A DNA stretch of 64,000 bases from NCBI GenBank assembly GCA_048013815.1, contig CM106586.1:22754001-22818000 (forward strand), given 5' to 3'. The notes beneath the pieces are model-generated. The model had not been told where the DNA came from and did not search any database. It saw nothing but the letters and a program-made list of their open reading frames with translations. The position numbers and the translations under genes are program-made. Position 1 is the first letter of the stretch; every line of letters begins with the position of its first letter. The stretch comes from Setoptus koraiensis. Lineage: Eukaryota > Arthropoda. This document shows positions 47,281 to 58,774 of this stretch, piece after piece.

Positions 47281-47969
47281 GGTCGCTTTGTTCGGAGGAA
47301 GAAAGACACCTTACTATCTTAGCGAAAAAATCGATCCGTATAGGTCATGACTCATGAGCCTAAACATCAATCTACTTTTTCAATTCAATAGTGATTTTGT
47401 CGATCGACCGTCTTTCAATCATTTCTTTCAATCAATTCCATAAAACAGAGAGATTCTTCCATTGTTCGAGCGCCGGACGTCTTTCGTCGGCGGTAACGAT
47501 TCCGACAAGTCGAATGTATGCAACGTTGACATTGGTTGCGGATTCTACCGGAATCTCAGCATAGAAAGTTTGTGAAAATTCCATATCCATTATTAGGGCC
47601 AATAGAGTCGGTGGTTATTTTTGCCCTAAATCGGTAGAAATCATTCAAAAACCTGGGTTTTTTCGGTAGAAATCGGTAGAAACATACATGTTGCTCATGG
47701 ATAGCAACGAAAAACCGTTGAAATTTTTTCGCGCTCCTTCCACGACAGATAAATAGACCCAAAAGAGTTGAAACCCTAGTGTTAATTCATAGAATAGAGT
47801 GTGTGTGAGCTGGCAGATTTCGAATACAAAGTTTCCAAGTTTTCCCCTAGCTAGAAAATAAATCGGTTAATAACCGATTCTGTTGACCCTATCCATCATT
47901 GACATGTTGGCAACAGGTGGATCGAGAGGGAACTACTAGAACCGGTAAATTGTGCTTTGAAAGCATGAA

Positions 47970-48085
47970 GCAATAGTTCAATAAAACTGATCGTAGCAGC
48001 ATGAAAAGATATCGCATTACCATTGGCCGAGAATTGTTTTCACTTATTACTGCACTAAACTCTAATTAGATATACGTCATTATGA
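47970..48085 (-). repeat. Protease-flank repeat, copy 3 (inverted)
   Basis: The minus strand reads GTATATCTAATTAGAG ... AAGTGAAAACAATTCTCGGC ... GATATCTTTTCATGCTGCTA. It lies just upstream of the plus-strand protease and mirrors the copy just beyond the 3' end of the minus-strand protease. Confidence 0.75.
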
Positions 48086-48183
48086 TTAGCAACGGCGATC
48101 GGAAATTTATCGGTGTGCAGAAGTGTATACGCAACGCAAAGTTGCCCTTTCAGAAACATTGTTGTTTTGTTTCATATGTTGGA

Positions 48184-49771
48184 ATGATGTGTCAGTCACT
48201 GTGCTTATACGTGAGTATCGCCTACTTATTGATTGCTCTAACGATTGGTTTATCGGAGTTCGAGCTCGATACTCACCAAGGCGCAAGAAATGAGATGAGA
48301 ATCTTCGATTGGGATGAGCCAAATGTTCCGTCGAATGTTGGAAAGGATTCATCGTGGACAAATAGAGATAGTCAAAAAATCGAGTGCGGAACCAGAGTAA
48401 AATTCCCTGACAAACCAAATCGTAAGTGATATTGACTGATTCTCTCATCGGATCGAACCCACTGTTGAAAAACTGATGGAAATTTGATGTGTATCAGAAA
48501 GTTGATTTGATTGTTTTGTTTGACCGAAATAACCGGACTGGGCTAGATTGAGAATAGAAACTAGGGTTCTAGGACTCTATTTGTCCAGAGGTTTTTTCGT
48601 TGAACTCAATTTGCGACTCGATTCATATTTGAATTGCTAAGCCTCAAATTTCAGAAAAAAATGATATCCTAGGCCTCGATTGGAATGTCTTTTTCTCTCG
48701 TTTTTATGTATATGTTCATGCTCATGTATGGAAGAATATATTCCGAAGCCAGAATCTCGTGTTGTATGGGGTATAAAGGCAAAGCCCCATGCCTATCCAT
48801 GGATGGCCCAGATAAATCGGGGTAGAAATTTTTGGACGTTGTGCGGCGGATCTGTTGTCGCTAGATCATTCATACTGACGGCGGGACATTGTATGAACTA
48901 CAGTAAATTTGTTCACGTCGGCGCTATTGGTTATGAATGGCATTTCTCTGAAAATAGTACCAATGTTCAGTCGAGGACAGTCAAGAAGAAGCATGTGCAT
49001 CCCGAATTCTCCGAGCCGAATCCCACTTACAATGATATAGCCCTTCTGGAATTGGATGAACCACTAGTTTACAACGACTACGTCAGACCAGTATGCTTGC
49101 CCCCAGTGAAACGGTCCAGTTTCCCGTCAAACCGGGGCCAACTTGCCGATAGACCCACGAGTCATACTAGCAAAATGAGACAATCTTACCAGTCAGGCAA
49201 GAAACCAAAAAGAGTTGTCGAACGAGAACTTCAATCTGATGAGGTCAAACGGGGAGCAAAGCAATGCACAAAATCAGACAAAAGACAACTATCCAACAAT
49301 GGTGAAAGAGAAAAAACAACCTTCAGGGCCAAGAACAGAGGTTCAGAATCGAAAGATAGCAGCTTAGAGCAGCGGAAAGCAGTCGAAAAACGAGATAGAC
49401 TTCCAGACCATAAAGACGTCCTGACTGTTGCTGGCTGGGGCTTAACGGAATCAGGAATTCCATCTTCCTTTTTGATGGAGGCTAAAGTGCCCGTGGTGTC
49501 AGATGAAATATGTGCCGAGAAGTGGAAGCATCGAGATCAATTTAAAGCCGAACAAATGTTTTGTGCCGGCTATGACAATGCAACATTGCCAGATACTTGC
49601 GTATATGACAGTGGTGGGCCAGCCATGGCTGAGAATTCTGACCGAAAATGGGTAGTGTATGGCATTACGTCACTTGGCGCACCAAAATGCAACGAAAGCT
49701 ACGGCGTTTACTTTAGAGTGGTTCCGTACATGGGTTGGATCAGGAGTATAATCGGTACCGACGATCACTGA
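48184..49771 (+). CDS. Secreted trypsin-family serine protease, Tyr193 variant
   Basis: Exons 48184..48421 and 48735..49771 (phase 1), 424 residues. The second exon follows a pyrimidine-rich tract and TGGAAG, and the same join exists in the neighbour. The leader MMCQSLCLYVSIAYLLIALT is a signal peptide; a polar pro-segment ends at CGTRVKFPDKPNQ. The S1 domain starts at ESR|VVWG. Triad: His in LTAGHCM, Asp in NDIALLELDEPL, Ser in CVYDSGGPA. Position 189 is Asp (DTC), predicting cleavage after Arg or Lys. Position 193, whose backbone NH helps form the oxyanion hole and is Gly in nearly all family members, is Tyr. About 90 extra lysine-rich residues lie between the PVCLPP and VAGWG blocks, as in the paralogue. 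It could be a weak, inhibitor-resistant protease or a near-inactive homologue. Confidence 0.82.
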
Positions 49772-50258
49772 ATTGGGACCAATGAACAACACTTCTAAAT
49801 TTCGCCGACATCGGGTCGCAGATTCTTCAGAAATCTTACCTTCGGAAGATGCTTTAAAGTGAGCTTCTTTATGAAAATCTACCGTGCACCAACGTCATTC
49901 GAGCAACAAGTAGAGATAAAGGGGCAAATGCTTTGAACAAACAACTATCCGAACAGAGAAACAAACCATTTTGCGAACGCAACCTCCAATGAACGAATGT
50001 TCGAGTGAGTCAATCAATTGCGATGCTGGAAAAACTGCGCCAATCCAGACTAATCCTAAATGCGGAAAAATCTAACGGCTACCAGTAAAAAGCAGTTATT
50101 GGATAGGGAATCGATCTGGACTCGGATGTTCCAAACACGGAAAGTCTGATCCCATTCCACTGGGCCAGACGATCAAGGCTAACGATTAGAATCTTTTGTA
50201 AATGTAAATGATTTAAATCAATAGCCAGGCTATCAAAATCATTAGTCCACTTACTGTC
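49772..50258. other. Intergenic region after the protease
   Basis: About 490 bases with no conserved frame or RNA seen. Confidence 0.55.
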
Positions 50259-50626
50259 AGTAAAGGGGTTGTCTCATTTTGGAGACACATTTTTGAGAAA
50301 ATCTTGACCCCGGTATTCTAGGTTTTTCGTAATTTTACCCAAGACCGCGCGACTTTTCTCACTATTTTTCTATTTCACCTTATAGTTCACTGAAAAAGAC
50401 GTCGTTTAGAGCCGAAATTAGCCTTGTATCTCAGCTCTCTCGGGTTGAAACGGGGCCTCAAAGTTGAAATTCTGAGAAAATTGGGCGTGTCTGGTGAACG
50501 AAAAACCAGAAACAGAAATAAACCAGATTTCTGGCTCCACCGGAGAGAGATCTTTCCAACCATACCCTATTTTCAAGAACCGAAGACCAAAAATAAAAAC
50601 ACCCCAAAATGAGACAACCCCTTACT
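50259..50626. mobile_element. Miniature inverted-repeat DNA element (about 370 bases)
   Basis: The left end reads AGTAAAGGGGTTGTCTCATT(TTGG) and the right end is its reverse complement with one base missing in the A run, giving about 23-base terminal inverted repeats. The interior has no transposase frame, so it is non-autonomous. Target-site copies are unclear; a TA-type duplication is not cleanly present. A diverged partial copy sits in the aminopeptidase intron, which supports a dispersed family. Confidence 0.8.
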
Positions 50627-50743
50627 AATAAAAAACTTGCCCTGGGAAACAAATAGAAAATCCATTTCGCATATTATAGATCCAAAACCGAGAAAAGTGG
50701 CAATAACCAACATCAAACAACAAAAAATAAAAAATCAAAGATA

Positions 50744-50952
50744 ATGTCCAGGCGAGTCAACGTCAGGTGCCCGCACCATCCAGATGCTATACTTGCAGTG
50801 AATCATCACGCTGGAGGCACCATCTGCCCGGAATGCGGTTATTGTTTTTGGGCCCTACGGGCCCCGTGTGTGAGGTTTCATCGAAATCTGACTGGGGCAC
50901 TATTCGCTACAACACCCCAACGACCGACCAGAAGGCCCTTGGTCCGTTATAG
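50744..50952 (+). pseudogene. TFIIB N-terminal zinc-ribbon fragment
   Basis: MSRRVNVRCPHHPDAILAVN followed by HHAGGTICPECG matches the zinc ribbon of transcription factor IIB (C-x2-H...C-x2-C spacing as in CPNHPDAIL...MICPECG). The following B-reader/linker homology (EVSSKSDWGTIRYN, TPTTDQKALGP) is in the +1 frame relative to the ribbon, so one base has been gained or lost just after CPECG. No cyclin-fold repeats follow. It is a degenerate fragment of a basal factor, not a working TFIIB gene. A small novel zinc-ribbon protein is a less likely reading. Confidence 0.7.
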
Positions 50953-51003
50953 CTATGCCAGCGCCCGACAATCAATTTAACTGATTCACGTTTGCCAACC
51001 CAG

Positions 51004-51681
51004 TCGTGTCTGTGGCGGGCCAGCAAGTTTTGAGTCACTACTCGGAAAATTCAGTCAGCCAATCAGGCGGTTTGATAGACAGAAACCCAAGACCTTTCTT
51101 TGCCGTGGACGAACTATATTTGATGAAAAAACTATGGATATTGTCATTTCCGTTTGCCCACAGGCAGTGGCATTTTTCGCCGGGGGTTCAGCGCTCTGTA
51201 CCCAAGTTCAACGTAAACGCTCCTGACCTTTACATACCCTTGATGGCGTTTGTCATATATGTGCTCGTCGCCGGTTGTATGCTAGGATTGAAAGATAAGT
51301 TCACCCCCGGACAACTGGTTTTTTTTATCAAGTTCAGCACTTGTGTGTTTTTTAGTAGAAGTCTGCCTACTCATGACACTATTCCACTTTTGCAGTGATG
51401 GATGTTGGTTTAATTTTTTACATTCCATTGCCTTATACGGATATAAATTTGTCCCCATTATTTTATCGATGCTTATCAGTTTATTATTCAAGACAGCTGG
51501 CTATTACATAACAATATTTTATTTAATTCTGGCACTAGGATATTTCATGATAAGGAGTTTTTGGGCAGCGCTGGAGGCCTCGCCAGTCTCGGAGGATCAC
51601 TGGGTCAGAGGATTGCCACCCAAAATTGTAGCATTGCAAGTGATTTTTTCGTTGTTTCATTTGATAATAGCATTTTTTTAA
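51004..51681 (+). pseudogene. YIF1-like Golgi membrane protein, truncated and frameshifted
   Basis: YIF1 is a five-pass membrane protein that works with YIP1 in ER-Golgi traffic. Matching blocks: VVSVAGQQVLSHYSENS, FFAVDELYLMKKLWILSFPF, FNVNAPDLYIPLMAFVIYVL, then in the +1 frame CFLVEVCLLMTLF, ALYGYKFVPIILSMLI, AGYYITIFYLILALGYFMI, and end at SLFHLIIAFF. The frame changes at an eight-T run near 51320-51327; a single-base difference there separates the two halves. A TGA lies upstream with no ATG, so the N-terminus is absent unless an exon joins at the CAACCCAG acceptor (51003). No introns interrupt the rest. Either a decayed fragment, or a real gene with a homopolymer sequencing error. Confidence 0.72.
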
Positions 51682-51682
51682 C

Positions 51683-52360
51683 CATGTTGTCCGTGAATAA
51701 CGTTCACCACACCAGGCGGACAACCAGCTCTATTGAGTAGATCCATGAGTATCATTGTAGTTCCTGGGACACGCTCTGATGGTTTCATCAAGTAAGTATT
51801 GCCAGCTACAATAGCTAGTGGGAACATCCATAATGGTATCATAGCTGGAAAGTTGAATGGTGCTATACCGCCACACACACTATGAGAAAATTTGAATTGG
51901 GACTATGTATGTTTACTATAGAATAGATATAAGTTTATTGTATAGATGTTAGCATACAAGTAGACAAAACATACTAATCATGTCTATGGGTTTTGGCACT
52001 GAATTTATAGTGCGAGCCGAACATGATGGCACTTTCTATGATGTGCTGTGATCTACATTAAGGTGTTCTGTAGACATCATTGACATATGATATTTAGCTC
52101 ATTACTCAGGTGTCATGGCTTTGTCTAGACGATATTGTCCAGCTATAGTTAACACATCTGGTTGATATATTATCAACTCTCTAAAGTGATCTTCCATACT
52201 ATAATATGGAAGCAGGCTCATGTTCATGCTACGCATATATGTATTAGTCATAGTCGGTTTGTATTTCTCATACACACCCAGAGGTGCACGGAAAGAATAA
52301 GTGTCCATATTTTTTGAAACGCCACGAACATACAGACCCGCACCCATGGAGGTGATAGAA
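51683..52360 (-). pseudogene. Two-exon fragment of methylmalonate-semialdehyde dehydrogenase
   Basis: Exons complement(52274..52360) and complement(51683..51879). They read SITSMGAG...GVSKNMDTYSFRAPLGV joined in frame to [40 protein letters not shown] and [10 protein letters not shown], matching ALDH6A1, the mitochondrial valine-pathway enzyme. Acceptors (GTAAAG, CTCATAG) and the first donor (GTATGAG) are usable; the join adds one Val against the family. The last donor is GTTAAA. Exons before and after, including the catalytic cysteine region, were not found: the next 3' exon would have to lie in or beyond the plus-strand YIF1 fragment. This is about a tenth of the enzyme, so it is called a fragment. 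Confidence 0.72.
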
Positions 52361-52747
52361 CTTTACAATAAACAACGATTAAAAAAAAAAAAACTCAAAC
52401 TTTTCTATGACACCAACAAAATGCTTGCAATAAATTAATGGTTGATTAATCGGTAATTGATTTTCGTAGTTTGTGAGGGTGAACAAGTTAAGACTATTGT
52501 CGGATTTGACTAGAGCGAGTCAAATTGAGGCTCCTTATAGTCGCTCGATCTGGATTCATATCTTGTGTAACGAAAACCATCTCAACTTAATAATAATTTT
52601 ACTATTATTGCACGCCGTACAACTGCATCTAAACATCATTCTACAAATGAAACCTGATGTCGTTTTAGGAATTTCGATCAGCATTTCTTATAGTCCGGCC
52701 CAACTATTCTGGTCGCCTTTCCGGATCACCATCTTTTAGGGCCATTC
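52361..52747. other. Intergenic region
   Basis: About 390 bases with an A12 run near 52380. The one open frame here has no recognisable motif. Confidence 0.5.
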
Positions 52748-55700
52748 TTATGTGATTCCATTTCTGTGACGGTTTCTCGTTGCCTCAGAAATGTTGTTGT
52801 TTCTCTGGGTTGAATCCGGTGCGCTTGGAAGCGGTGTTGTTTTAGCCACCATCAATCGATTGGACTTTTTAGGTTCCTCTTTAAAATGTTCTTTTAAGAA
52901 TTTCTCTATGGATTTTGAGAGACGTCGGTCTACCTTTGCAGAAGACTCTACAACAGCCATAATGTCCTCTTTGGTTTTACCCTCGTCCGCCAGATCGTGC
53001 CTGTCAAAGAATTCGCTGATCTCCTTCCCAATATGCGTAACCTGTCCTCTTAAGAGCGACCCGATACTCTGAAAATAAATAAAAAACAGAATCATAAAAT
53101 TGTTAGAAAGTTAGCAGCATCAATGGTAATAGTTGCGTCATACTTTCCCAAAAAATGTAATCGGCCGATTGATAATGACACGCAAGTTCATTGTCGTCGA
53201 TTGTTCTCTTGGCGATAAAAGATTTCGCATACTTGGAGAAAGCAACAAATATCAACATACATAAAATCAGTAGAAGTCTAGAAAACCCTGTATAGGCACA
53301 TTCTTACGGTAAAATACGGACTCCAAGTAAAGATTCCGAGAAAAAAGGGTAGGGTAAGCGAGCGACGAACCGGAAACAGAAACGAACTAGATTTCTTGGT
53401 TCACTTGCCTTCCCAGCCATGACCTGCTTCCGAAAACCGAAGCTCCAAAATAAAAGTACCCCGAAACAAGACGATCCCTTGTTAGAATAACAAAGAAATA
53501 AAATTCTATGGATTGGCAGCACTCACCCAAATGATTTTCCTGAGTAGTTCCAGTCCGAATTTTTTCAAAAACTCAAAAAAGTTGTCATCGAGCATCTTCC
53601 AAAGAATCTTTCTGCCTAGCTCCGAGGCGGAAATAGAAATGAGATAGTCGCTTCGTTGGCTGTCGCGAACAGCCTTGCTCATCATCCACTCAATGACTTT
53701 AAGTACTCTGTCGGGTTTTTCCACTTTGGCCATTGAGTAAGCAATTATGTTTTGAGTTTCTTGGAGATCGGTTTGTTTGTACAGCTCAAACAATTTGTTG
53801 AATTGGCTTTCGTCGCCAAACTGCGCTGCCGTATAATATATGACGCCCCTGATGGACGGATCGGCCAGTTGTTTGCCGGAGATGTGCGCCTCAAATCGTC
53901 TGAGTCCCTCCTCGATGGCGGGCTTGTAATTGTCCAATAGGCACGTGAGCAATATTGTCGTTCGGGCGGTTGTTGTGGTGGACGGTTCGCCTGATTTTCT
54001 CTGCCATCCAAAGTCATTGTAGATATGTTCGTACAATTGCCTGCCAAATTCTTTGAATCTGTCCACATAGCCGGAGGTGGCCTTGAGCGCGGCGCCCAGA
54101 TCGGAGTAGACGTCGTCTATCACTTGCCACACGGCTCCGTGATCCTCATTTTTGTAGTATGTGACCATGTTGAGCAGCTCGTCGGCGCCCATTTTGCCCG
54201 CAAATGTCAAACTGAGCGCATCGGTCAACAGATTCATTCTGTCCAAAACGGACAATTGTTTCGATTTGATGGCCGGCAACAGAGCGGCTCTCAAATTTTT
54301 CGAATAGTCGACACAATAGAAGCCACTGAATTGCGGATTTAATTTTATCCACTGGCCGCTATTGTTGACGGTCACCTTGGTGGCGGGGCCCGTCATAATG
54401 CTCGTGTGGCTGACGATTGCGGGATCGTTGCCCGTCACAATGGCCAACGGAATAATCCATCGGGCCTTCCTGTCCTCGCCTGGGGCATACTGGCCGTCGG
54501 CAACAAAGCGCCTCTGGGATATTGTCAGTTCGGTGCTGCGTTCGTCCTGTTTCGACACAGACACCTCCAAACAGGGAAAGCCGGCCTGATTTGTCCACGA
54601 GTGCATCATATCCTTGATTGGCTTGCCGCTGACAAATTCCAGCGCGTCCCAAAGATCGTTGGTGACGGTGTTCTTGTAGGCGTTCTTGCTGAGATAATAA
54701 TGGAGGCCCGCTCTGAAGGCCTGCTCGGTCAGATAGTCGCGCAACAATTTCACCGTTGAAGCGCCCTTAAAATACGAAATGTTGTCAAAAATGTCCTCGA
54801 TCTCTTTTGGGTCGGCCACCGAGGCCTGAATGGGGTGCGTCGAATGCATTGCGTCCTCGGCCAGGGCCGGCGTTTGCGCCTCAATCACAAACTGCACCAT
54901 CATACTGTATTCGGGAAACAGTTCGCCCACAACAAAGAACTCCATGTAGGTGGCGAAGCCCTCGTTGAGCCACAAATCGTCCCACCACGACATGGTGACC
55001 AAATTGCCGAACCACTGATGGGCCAGCTCGTGCGCCACGGTCTGGGCGACCAGGGTGCGCCTATACATGGACGAGTTGTCCTCGTCCACCAGCAACTGAG
55101 TCTCGCGATACGTTATCAGGCCCCAGTTTTCCATGGCGCCCGCCTCGAAATCCGGTATGGCCACCAGATCGAGCTTGCCAAGCGGAAACTCTATCTTGAA
55201 ATAGTCCTCTAAGAAGGGCAAGCATCTCAGCGCGACATGCAGCGCAAATTCGCCCAGCTTGCTCTTGCCCAGGGCCGTGTACACCCGAACTGGGCGGCCC
55301 CGGCTCATGCCTTCGACGTAGTCAAACTCGCCTATGACAAACGCCAGCAAATAGGTGGACATCAGGGGCGTTGTGGCAAACCGAACGGCTCGGCTTCCGT
55401 CGCCCAAATCTAGCTCGTGCACGGCGTGCGTGTTGGCCAGAACGAGCCGATTTTTCGGGGCCACCAGCACTATGTCAAATGTGGCCTTGTAAGCGGGCTC
55501 ATCGAAACAGGGCAACGCCGACCGGGCATCGGTGGCCTGAAACTGAGTGGTGGCGTGATATTTTATCTGGCCCAGGCCGTTTGTGTATTCGCTCCGATAA
55601 AATCCCTTCATGTCGTTCCTCATTGCGCCCCTGTAATTCATGTGCAACCTGCCGGCGCCGTCGCGCAAATCAGAGTCAAGCCGCACCACGGCCACCTGAT

Positions 55701-56361
55701 ATCGTTTGCATATGCAAATCTCTTTCACTCCGATCAGCCTGTTGGTGTTGTCAAAAGGCGAGTACCACGCCTCGATAATGTTTAAATTGTCCACATGCAC
55801 AATTATCTCGTTTTGTTTAATAGACCATCCCTCTCGTTCCGTTGATCGTTCGCTCTCGTTGCGTTTATCGTTGGCTTGTTGGGGCTCCTGTTGGGCCGCT
55901 GATTCGCCATCGTTTTCGCTGCCGGTCAATCTGAGCCGCTCTAGGTTGAGCTCAATCAATTTATCCGTGTTGACATCCAAATCGATGTCTATGGCCGCCT
56001 GAAATGTGAACTTTTCCATATCGGGCTCCATAACTAAATTGTAATGCATGGGCCTGATGTGATCCGGAAGTCTGATATGGTCGTAGCAGGTGTCGTCGTG
56101 ATATATTTTTAAGCTTCTATTATCAATTTGTTGTTGCTTTTGTGAATTGACACTTGTCAATCTGGCATTTTGAATGAGTTGCTCGTTCAACAACAGGCCG
56201 CCCTGCTTCATCACCTCACCTGTTGCCGGTGTCTGCTGACTGGGGGACAGATCCCTATTCAACTGGTGGTGCTGCCATTCGTCTCTGGCTGTCACGCGAC
56301 TTGCAACTATTGTCACCCACAAACAGTGCACAATGCAGTGCAACAATAAAGTCGCTGCCAT
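52748..56361 (-). CDS. M1-family zinc aminopeptidase with signal sequence
   Basis: Exons complement(53527..56361) and complement(52748..53068), phase 0 (IIW|SIGSLL), 1051 residues. It removes N-terminal amino acids from peptides using one zinc. The N-terminal hydrophobic stretch (LLLHCIVHCLWVTIVAS) should act as a signal peptide or signal anchor. Core marks: GAMENWG substrate motif at about residue 406, HELAHQ at about 444, and the third zinc ligand in NEGFATYME at about 467, plus FAQTVAHELAH-type context (VAQTVAHELAHQWFGNLVT). The ERAP1-like C-terminal helical domain follows, ending in exon 2 with SIGSLLRGQVTHIGKEISEFF and a basic tail. No GPI signal is seen at the C-terminus. It resembles membrane alanyl aminopeptidase/ERAP/puromycin-sensitive relatives; the leader argues against the cytosolic puromycin-sensitive type. 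Confidence 0.9.
53306..53486 (+). mobile_element. Partial, diverged copy of the inverted-repeat element, in the aminopeptidase intron
   Basis: Aligns in the same direction with the right half of the element at 50259-50626: GATTCCGAGAAAAA ~ AATTCTGAGAAAAT, CGACGAACCGGAAACAGAAA ~ GAACGAAAAACCAGAAACAG, AACCGAAGCTCCAAAATAAA ~ AACCGAAGACCAAAAATAAA, and the end CCCCGAAACAAGACGATCCC ~ CCCCAAAATGAGACAACCCC. The left half is missing. Confidence 0.75.
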
Positions 56362-58774
56362 GTTGCAATGATAGTGGCTGAATAATTAAATTATAAAAAA
56401 CTGTCTAATTAGTTAGTTGAATCTGTCTTGCCAACAGCCATGATATATGTTACAGGTTGCATGGTTGTGCGCAAGTCACTGTGTAACAGTTACTAGAGCA
56501 CTCATGACACTTTGCATAATTCACCCAAATTGACAATGATGCTGATGTGACAGTGATTCTAAATGGACTAAAATTGGCCGAAATGATGCCAGGGCTGTAG
56601 TGATATAGCACGGTGAACGGTGTGGCGAATGTATAACTTGTTATTTGTGAATTTGCATAACTTGGCTAGCTGCTGTTGATGCTGGCCAGCCACGAACACA
56701 AGCTTCCGGCTCGAATGCAACCAAATTTGATGACTGCCGGCGATCTCGGTAGCACTGCCAGCGACAAATGGTATTGGCTTGTGTTGTTGTTGCTGTTGTT
56801 GTAATTTGAATTATCTGATCAATGAGTTATAAAATAAGTTTTGGCCACTCGGATTGAAAGTCGCACAGCATTGTCACTGATTATTGCTAACATTAGATTT
56901 GGTTTAGCGATGCCAATAGACCACACGGCAACTGATCAAACTAGATAGCAACTCATAAATAAAACGACACATAGTCAGTAACATTTTCAAGTGGCTGATA
57001 TGACGACCAACGTCGAAGCGACAACAACAAAGAGGTGTCGAAGAAATTTACAACAGATCGGAACAGGTAAGTTTATCACGTTGTTTACCACTTGTTGTTG
57101 TACGCTCTCACCGACTTGCCAGTCCATAGTGAGCTCATAATGAGCCCATAGTGCTCAGCGTAGTGTTGGTAGCTCGACGCAACGCCAAGAGGCAAGCAAA
57201 GAATGATGCGTGACAAAAAGACAACCTGTTGCTGAAAACTACAGCAGCTTACATCCGAGAAACAACGTGCCGCACTGACATTGTTCATTGACGTGCAATA
57301 ATTATCGTGATGATGACAATGGTAATGGCTTTTAGATGAATGAAGAGACACTTGAGGAATTCTCTCTGAATGAATAGTATCGCGCTTGCTTAAATGATTG
57401 ATTTCTCCTTTTTATTCTTCGTCTTCTTCTTTGCCGACTACTAGACACTGTCTACTATTGTTGTCATATTGTTTATTGTTTCGAGCCATTCAATCATGGC
57501 ACCAATTAATGCTTGATTAATGATCAGCGAAACATTAGGCGACAAATCGTTGCGTGCCGATCGTTCAGGCCGGAAGTTGAAATTTCTAACAATAAAAAAT
57601 GTATGTTTTGTTTACTGTATCTATAAGAAGAAATTGCTGTATCCACTCATCATCTAGATAATGGATGTTGGTCGGCCATAGAACCACTGTGCATGAGTAC
57701 GCGAGGTAGTTATCATGGGTTTGTTGTGTCAAGATCAACATCCGATCAGAGAAACTAACGAGCGAGCGATACAGTGAGATCATCAATGAAATGGTGAAAA
57801 TCTCAATGCAAAGACACTCTTTTAATTGACAATCGGTGGATTATCAACAAAACGAATCAGCTGCCTTGTTTGTCTACCACTGGCTGACGGATACATGATC
57901 GAATGATCATTAGCTGCCGAAAATATTTATAATAATAATTATTTATCACGGTAGCACGACTAGCTGAATCAGACAATCATTCGTCCGTCATCAGATTGCT
58001 GACGGCATTGTGTAGTAGTAATATGCGACGGCGAGAAATGATTGCTTGCATTAATTTCTATTATCAAAGTGCAAATTACAAAAGTGCTGCCAAACGACGA
58101 TTAGTTATCGTGCATACATGATACATTATTTGAATAAATAGCCGTGCGATTAGAGAAAGAGCGTTAGTGTAGTAGACTTTTTTTCAATTAGCGAAGAGTA
58201 ATCAACTTGTTGATTTCCTCCAACGTCACTCAAATATAAAGAGAGGCCAAGGAGTCATAAGGATGGGAATTGTAAACTCCATATTGTTAAGTAGCAGTCA
58301 ATTGATTGACAACTGCTGCCTGATAACTGATGATGATGCAAAGTTGTTGCCTAACTCTGCGGTCTTTCGCACAACTATTGCTTCATTTCAATTTGCACGA
58401 TTGCGTCGTATAGGACCTTTCATTGTCAACTCATTAAGTTGAATCAATAACATCATGTAATCGTATATATGGCAAGCTCCCTTGCCAATATTTGCTATTG
58501 TTGAATGGTCTATTTATGGCAACGCACACTGTCATCTACGGGACTTATCTCATTGTCTGACTTCTAAGTTGATTGTTCTAGATTTCTGGCAACACTCACC
58601 GACAAACCTTTTGTCTGAGAATTGAAACGAGCGAATGAGTGATATCTCTTGTGGCAACTAAAATAGTAGAAACAAATAGATGTATTCAAATAGTAAAACA
58701 AAGATGCTGCAATTGCGAGGGCGCATCGAAATCCATGGGATTGCAGAAAGAACGTGGCGCCAACAGAAGCAAAC
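56362..58774. other. Intergenic region, aminopeptidase / proline-rich gene
   Basis: About 2.4 kb between divergent genes, AT-rich with no conserved frame. It must contain the aminopeptidase promoter. No RNA gene was recognised. Confidence 0.6.

Larger units (their letters stand above)
46860..48183. other. Intergenic region between the head-to-head proteases
   Basis: About 1.3 kb holding both protease promoters, a 28-base inverted-repeat foldback (47040-47133), two copies of the protease-flank repeat and a short GGTAGAAATC repeat near 47620-47690. No conserved frame was found. Confidence 0.6.

Noticed and set aside
52102-52347. 81-residue open frame read as a new small protein
   Set aside because: Its first third is the ALDH6A1 exon (NMDTYSFRAPLG). 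The rest is best read as intron after a GTATGAG donor.
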